Part shown: in pieces, positions 59,961-64,000 of the stretch
Layout: the number at the start of each line of letters is the position of its first letter
How positions within the stretch are numbered: position 1 is the first letter of the stretch
Origin: Sporomusa termitida
GTDB lineage: Bacteria; Bacillota; Negativicutes; Sporomusales; Sporomusaceae
NCBI RefSeq assembly: GCF_007641255.1
Contig: NZ_CP036259.1
Coordinates: 4,714,501 to 4,778,500, forward strand
Length of the DNA stretch: 64,000 nucleotides
Reading direction: 5' to 3'
Notes under the pieces: model-generated
What the model was told of the DNA's origin: nothing
Databases searched by the model: none
The model's input: only the letters and a program-made list of their open reading frames with translations
Position numbers and translations under genes: made by a program

Positions 59961-60475
59961 TACCGTCTATTGCCCCTGGATATCGAATGGCAAGTCATAT
60001 AAAATGCCTGGCAGCACAGCCTTTTGAATACTATTGTCGCAAGGGTTGTATCTTGGGATGATTACAAAAAGCCTGTTTTAAGGTTCCATAAACAAAATTT
60101 TATTTATTGCATCAATAACTCCTGTGTTGAGGCCGAAATAAAAAATCAGATTCCCGGTTGAGAATCAGATTTCCTTTGTTCCACTTCCGTTGTATATTAT
60201 ATCATACTTCTGAATGTCATGTGCGATAAAGTTGGATAATAATGGGCAGAATCGAGATCTATGTACTGCCTGTAGTGCTTGCCTTCACGGTTGCCCGGAG
60301 TATGCCCTACAGTCTAGCTAGCTAAAACAGCTATGTAAAATACCGGTGATTTATATAATTGATGGTCATTGGGTTTCGCGTAGGAAATAGGCCTATGCTC
60401 TGCAAAAGAAAAAGACTAAATAAATCTAATGATTTACCTAGTCTTAATCCCCTGAATTCCGATTCAAAGGTCCTT

Positions 60476-60551
60476 TGGAGCGGACGACGAGATTCGAACT
60501 CGCGACCCTTAGCTTGGGAAGCTAATGCTCTACCAGCTGAGCTACACCCGC
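60476..60551 (-). tRNA. tRNA-Gly (anticodon CCC)
   Basis: The cloverleaf has acceptor GCGGGTG with CGTCCGC, anticodon loop TTCCCAA, T-arm AGTTCGAATCT and encoded CCA. Confidence 0.93.
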
Positions 60552-60697
60552 ATACTATAAATAACTGTAGTAGATTTAAGAGTCATGCCGAAGATAGTCA
60601 GTATCCTAACTTAAATAATTATAGCATAAGAACAAGGACAGAGCAAGAGGTATTAAATGGACCCCGGGCTCTGTAATCCCCGGGGTCCCATGCATAT

Positions 60698-61348
60698 TTA
60701 CAACCTAACAATACCATTTGGGGCCAAACGATGATATTCTACTGCCTCTTGGTCGGTCATTTCTCTAAAATCTTTGTAGTAGCTGCCAACAGACTTAAAT
60801 ACATCTCTTTCATCCACGCAGATAACAGTGATTTTTTCCTGACGTAATCTATTTGTCACATCATTAGGTGCAACCGGCACCGCAACCGTTATGCTGACAG
60901 GATTCCATTTCTGGAGCCATTTAACTGCTGCCTGCATAGTGTAGCCAGTAGCAACTCCATCATCAACAACAATAATATCTTGGCCTTTTATCTCATGGTT
61001 TTTAACAATCCTATCCTCATATACCTTGACCCTTTGCTCAAATACTTTGCGCGCCGCAGCTACCAACTGGTCAAAACTGTCCTGCTTTACACCTATTCCG
61101 CTAACATATTGATTGTCATGAACAAGACTGCCATCCGGCATTATCGCGCCAATAGCCACTTCAGGATTTAGGGGATGACCTATTTTTTTTGCAATAAGTA
61201 TTCCCATTTTAGCCTGCAGCTTAGCCGCAATTGGTGATGCCACAGCAATCCCGCCGCGGGGAACTGCCAAAATATATGGTTTTTTTAGATTGTGGCCTGC
61301 TAATCTCTCTGCCAAAACTTGGCCGGCATGATTACGATCATCAAACAT
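60698..61348 (-). CDS. Phosphoribosyltransferase-family protein
   Basis: The 216-residue protein has the PRPP-binding motif DIIVVDDGVATGYTM near residue 120 and a flexible-loop region (YVSGIGVKQDSFDQLVAAAR). It matches the group of stand-alone phosphoribosyltransferases often linked to dienelactone-hydrolase-like proteins (VPRGGIAVASPIAAKL). The base substrate is unknown. AGGGTAAGC precedes the ATG. Confidence 0.85.
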   Translation of the reverse strand: MFDDRNHAGQVLAERLAGHNLKKPYILAVPRGGIAVASPIAAKLQAKMGILIAKKIGHPLNPEVAIGAIMPDGSLVHDNQYVSGIGVKQDSFDQLVAAARKVFEQRVKVYEDRIVKNHEIKGQDIIVVDDGVATGYTMQAAVKWLQKWNPVSITVAVPVAPNDVTNRLRQEKITVICVDERDVFKSVGSYYKDFREMTDQEAVEYHRLAPNGIVRL

Positions 61349-61452
61349 AGCTTACCCTCCTAAAATTCAGATATATATATATAATTTGTGGCAGCGATAA
61401 TTTTAATGCAAAAAAAGTACTATGGCTAAAACTAATTTAGCCATAGTACTTA

Positions 61453-61528
<76 letters not shown>

Positions 61529-61640
61529 GTATTAAATTAGCATGAGTGAATATAGGATGTTCTTCGCTACCGCTCAGAACTAAGCGATTCACACCAATCA
61601 GCCTTCGCCTCTCGGCTCGCCTTCTTGTGTTCACTGCTTA

Positions 61641-61717
61641 TGGCGACCCTGAACGGATTTGAACCGTCGATCTCCGCCGTGACAGGGCGGCATGTTAGAC
61701 CGCTACACCACAGGGCC
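61641..61717 (-). tRNA. tRNA-Asp (anticodon GTC)
   Basis: The cloverleaf has acceptor GGCCCTG with CAGGGTC, anticodon loop CTGTCAC, T-arm GGTTCAAATCC and encoded CCA. Confidence 0.93.
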
Positions 61718-61928
61718 GCTTTTACCAACAGAATTATTATATATTACCCCAGTATATTAGTCAAGCAGCTATACATAAGTAATTGCGAAATAAAATTTTT
61801 GATTTGACAAAGCTTCCATCCCGGCATATTCAGTAAATTCGAAAAATATTTCACAGAGTCCGCTATCTGAAAAGGGGGAAGCATTACCTGTGACGAATAT
61901 TCTTTTGTAGATTATGCAGGAGGAACCT

Positions 61929-63632
61929 ATGACAGTTTTTAGTCTGTTAGAATCAATAAGCGCATTGTCTTTTATTGCAATGACGGCATATCTTACAGGA
62001 CGCAGCCGCTTCATTATGCGTTGCACCAGGTACCCCTTCCATATGCCGAGTCAGTTGCCGCTTATCATTTTATTCTCCTTCCTGGCGATAACAGGCAGCT
62101 ACAGCGCCCTTCCCTGGGGTAAGCCACTCATTACTACCCGCTTAATTGCCTTACTGTTATCCGGTATCGCCGGCGGCCCCTTTACAGGCTTTAGTGTTGG
62201 GATTATCTGTAGTGTGTATATGCTCCTTACTGAAATGCTGGCAACCTCCTCCGCTGTCTATATTGTTTTAGTTGGAACATTCTCCGGATTTGTGCGGCTC
62301 CAATTCGGATTTCATCAATTGACTCCTCTCACAGGTGCAAGTATAGCTCTGGTCGCAGAATTATGCCAACTGACTATATATACACTATTTTTAGCCGAAG
62401 AATTACTTGCTGCTTTTATTATGAAATCTGCGATCCCTACAATGATCGTCAGTATTGCCGGTATATGGATTTTTCTGTTTATTGTTAATTGGATCGAAGC
62501 TGAACAGGATATTTATGGAGCCAGGGCGGCTCAATTGTCACTAAACATCGCCAGCCGTACCCTTCCTTATCTCCGGCTGGGTTTTAATACCTATTCCGCA
62601 ACCGTTACTGCCCGGATTATTTATGAGCTCACCGAAGTAGATGCTGTTTCTATTACCGGCAGGTATAAGCGCCTGGCATTTATCGGCCAAGGTGCCGAGC
62701 ATCATAAACCGGGAGAACCGATTATCTCCGCAGCAGTTAAGGAAGCCATTACCAATAAAGTAATGAAAGTTATTAACGCGCCGCTGGACCGGGGCTGCCC
62801 TGTTTTGCACTGCCCTCTGCAGGCCGGGGTTGTAGTACCTTTATTTACAGGCAGCAAGGTCGTTGGCACAATCGAACTTGCCAGGGTTAACAATAAAACT
62901 GTCTCCGAGCTGGATATCCGCATTGCTAACGGCATTGCCAATTTACTATCAGTACAAATTCAACTGGCGGAGATTGATGAACAACGAAAAATGCGAGAAA
63001 AAGCTGAATTGAAAGTACTTAGAGCTCAGATCAATCCTCATTTTCTTTTTAATACGATTAACATTATTATGTCCTTTTGCCGCACCGATCCCGATAAGGC
63101 GCGTAGTTTATTAGGCAGCTTGGCAACTTTAATGCATCGTGCTTATTCTAATCAGGAAGACTTTCTGCCGCTGCAGGATGAACTAACTGCCGTTACTGCT
63201 TATCTCGAAATTGCAAGATCACGGTTTGGCGACAGGTTAGATGTTGCTGTTCATGTCGAAGATGCTGCAATTAACGCACTCGTACCAGTGCTTTCCCTCC
63301 AGCCCTTAGTGGAGAATGCCTTAAATCATGGTTTGTTTCCTAAGGTAGGCCACTGTTTACTCGCAATTGAGGCTTCCATTGAAGCAAATTTACTAATTAT
63401 TACTGTCACTGACAACGGTGTGGGGATTCCCCGCGAAATACAGGACCAAATCCAGGCAGGTAATTGTGACGGCATCGGTCTGCTAAATGTTCATAAAAGA
63501 CTGACAAGCCTCTACGGTCCGGAGAACGGTATTACAATAGCATCCAATCCTCCTTTTGGCACAGAAATCCGGCTACAAATTCCGGTCAAATATCCGGTGA
63601 TATCTAACCAGAAAGTGAGTGGTGCATCGTGA
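61929..63632 (+). CDS. LytS-type sensor histidine kinase
   Basis: The 567-residue kinase has a 5TMR-LYT membrane domain (five or six helices to about residue 195, including LLLSGIAGGPFTGFSVGII). A GAF-like domain follows (about 215-345), then the LytS/YehU kinase core AQINPHFLFNTINIIMSFCR with the phosphorylated His. The ATPase domain has LQPLVENALNHGL and VTDNGVGIPRE. AGGAGGAACC precedes the ATG at 61929. The stop overlaps the response-regulator start by four bases (GTGA). Its pair regulates wall or carbon-source genes in related bacteria. Confidence 0.92.
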   Translation: MTVFSLLESISALSFIAMTAYLTGRSRFIMRCTRYPFHMPSQLPLIILFSFLAITGSYSALPWGKPLITTRLIALLLSGIAGGPFTGFSVGIICSVYMLLTEMLATSSAVYIVLVGTFSGFVRLQFGFHQLTPLTGASIALVAELCQLTIYTLFLAEELLAAFIMKSAIPTMIVSIAGIWIFLFIVNWIEAEQDIYGARAAQLSLNIASRTLPYLRLGFNTYSATVTARIIYELTEVDAVSITGRYKRLAFIGQGAEHHKPGEPIISAAVKEAITNKVMKVINAPLDRGCPVLHCPLQAGVVVPLFTGSKVVGTIELARVNNKTVSELDIRIANGIANLLSVQIQLAEIDEQRKMREKAELKVLRAQINPHFLFNTINIIMSFCRTDPDKARSLLGSLATLMHRAYSNQEDFLPLQDELTAVTAYLEIARSRFGDRLDVAVHVEDAAINALVPVLSLQPLVENALNHGLFPKVGHCLLAIEASIEANLLIITVTDNGVGIPREIQDQIQAGNCDGIGLLNVHKRLTSLYGPENGITIASNPPFGTEIRLQIPVKYPVISNQKVSGAS

Positions 63633-64000
63633 AAACAAAAGCTGTAATTATCGACGATGAACAGCCTATTTGTGATGAAATTGAGTATTTGCTGAATCAG
63701 CGGGGGGATATCGAGGTATGCGCCAAATTTACCAATTGTGTCGATGCACTCATTCACATCCTGGGAAAAAAACCGGACATTGTATTTTTAGATGTTATTA
63801 TCCCTGGTATGACCGGCCTGGAGATGGCGCAAAAGCTCAACAGTATGAAGGAGGTGCCTTATATTGTTTTTATTACCGCCCATACCGAACACGCTATTGA
63901 AGCTTTTTCCACCCCTGCTGTTGGCTATGTGACTAAACCCATTACTGAGGAAAAATTAGGAAATGTTTTGGCAAAGATACGCAATCTCTCTGCCAAAACC
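63629..64000 (+). CDS. LytR/AgrA-type response regulator, cut by the window edge
   Basis: The receiver domain is visible: VIIDDEQPICDEIEYLLNQR, phosphorylated Asp in VFLDVIIPGM, FITAHTEH and the Lys in GYVTKPI. The start is a GTG overlapping the kinase stop. The output domain, expected to be LytTR, lies beyond the window, so the class is inferred from the kinase partner. Confidence 0.9.
   Translation, partial: MKTKAVIIDDEQPICDEIEYLLNQRGDIEVCAKFTNCVDALIHILGKKPDIVFLDVIIPGMTGLEMAQKLNSMKEVPYIVFITAHTEHAIEAFSTPAVGYVTKPITEEKLGNVLAKIRNLSAKT

Overview
The window looks like chromosome of a spore-forming, diderm member of the Firmicutes (Negativicutes, Sporomusaceae-like; inference). It combines outer-membrane TonB-dependent siderophore receptors and a colocalised iron-uptake cluster with spore-coat genes (cotJA-cotJB-cotJC) and clostridial-type small proteins, strong GGAGG ribosome binding sites and frequent GTG/TTG starts.

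Region 1-9.7 kb is iron acquisition: a lipoprotein binding protein, an AraC-type regulator, a decayed TonB receptor followed by intact DUF3649 and PepSY genes, then a complete TonB receptor with its own PepSY reductase-like gene. Two Fur-box-like sites sit in front of these units. A methyltransferase and a holin-like toxin locus lie between them.

Region 9.7-22.2 kb is accessory and mosaic. It holds a second integrase remnant, LysE and GNAT genes, an Lnt-like gene lacking most of its membrane domain, fragments of MFS, UspA and LysE genes, and an IS21-family element. A tyrosine integrase lies beside tRNA-Arg(ACG), and a 3' tRNA-Arg fragment 7.4 kb away marks the other end of an integrated island. 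Two copies of a small-toxin module occur here in the same order: a small membrane protein, a SymE-like protein, then a holin-like type I toxin with an overlapping antisense RNA. One copy also carries a convincing cloverleaf-like non-coding RNA.

Region 22.2-34 kb starts with a dense cluster of DnaA boxes and continues with polyphosphate metabolism (ppk, two Ppx/GppA-HD proteins), a YtpB-like terpene synthase, an M20 peptidase, a YkuS-like protein, an SOS-controlled DinB polymerase and an Mrr-like nuclease. Region 34-49.3 kb holds yhaM, many small genes, a cysteine-cluster protein, the cotJ operon, a PspC protein, an FtsW/SpoVE-type protein, a beta-propeller, a DUF2935 protein, trmB, an AAA+ regulator without a GAFTGA motif, and an H-NOX chemoreceptor with all key O2/heme residues.

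Region 49.5-64 kb is rich in short orphan genes with good ribosome binding sites. It also has a SulP transporter, an ASCH protein, an HD-GYP protein, an NrdD-tail-like protein, a phosphoribosyltransferase, tRNAs (Thr, Gly, Phe, Asp) and a LytS/LytR-type two-component system running off the right edge. Two families of dispersed, probably structured repeats recur between 31 and 57 kb.
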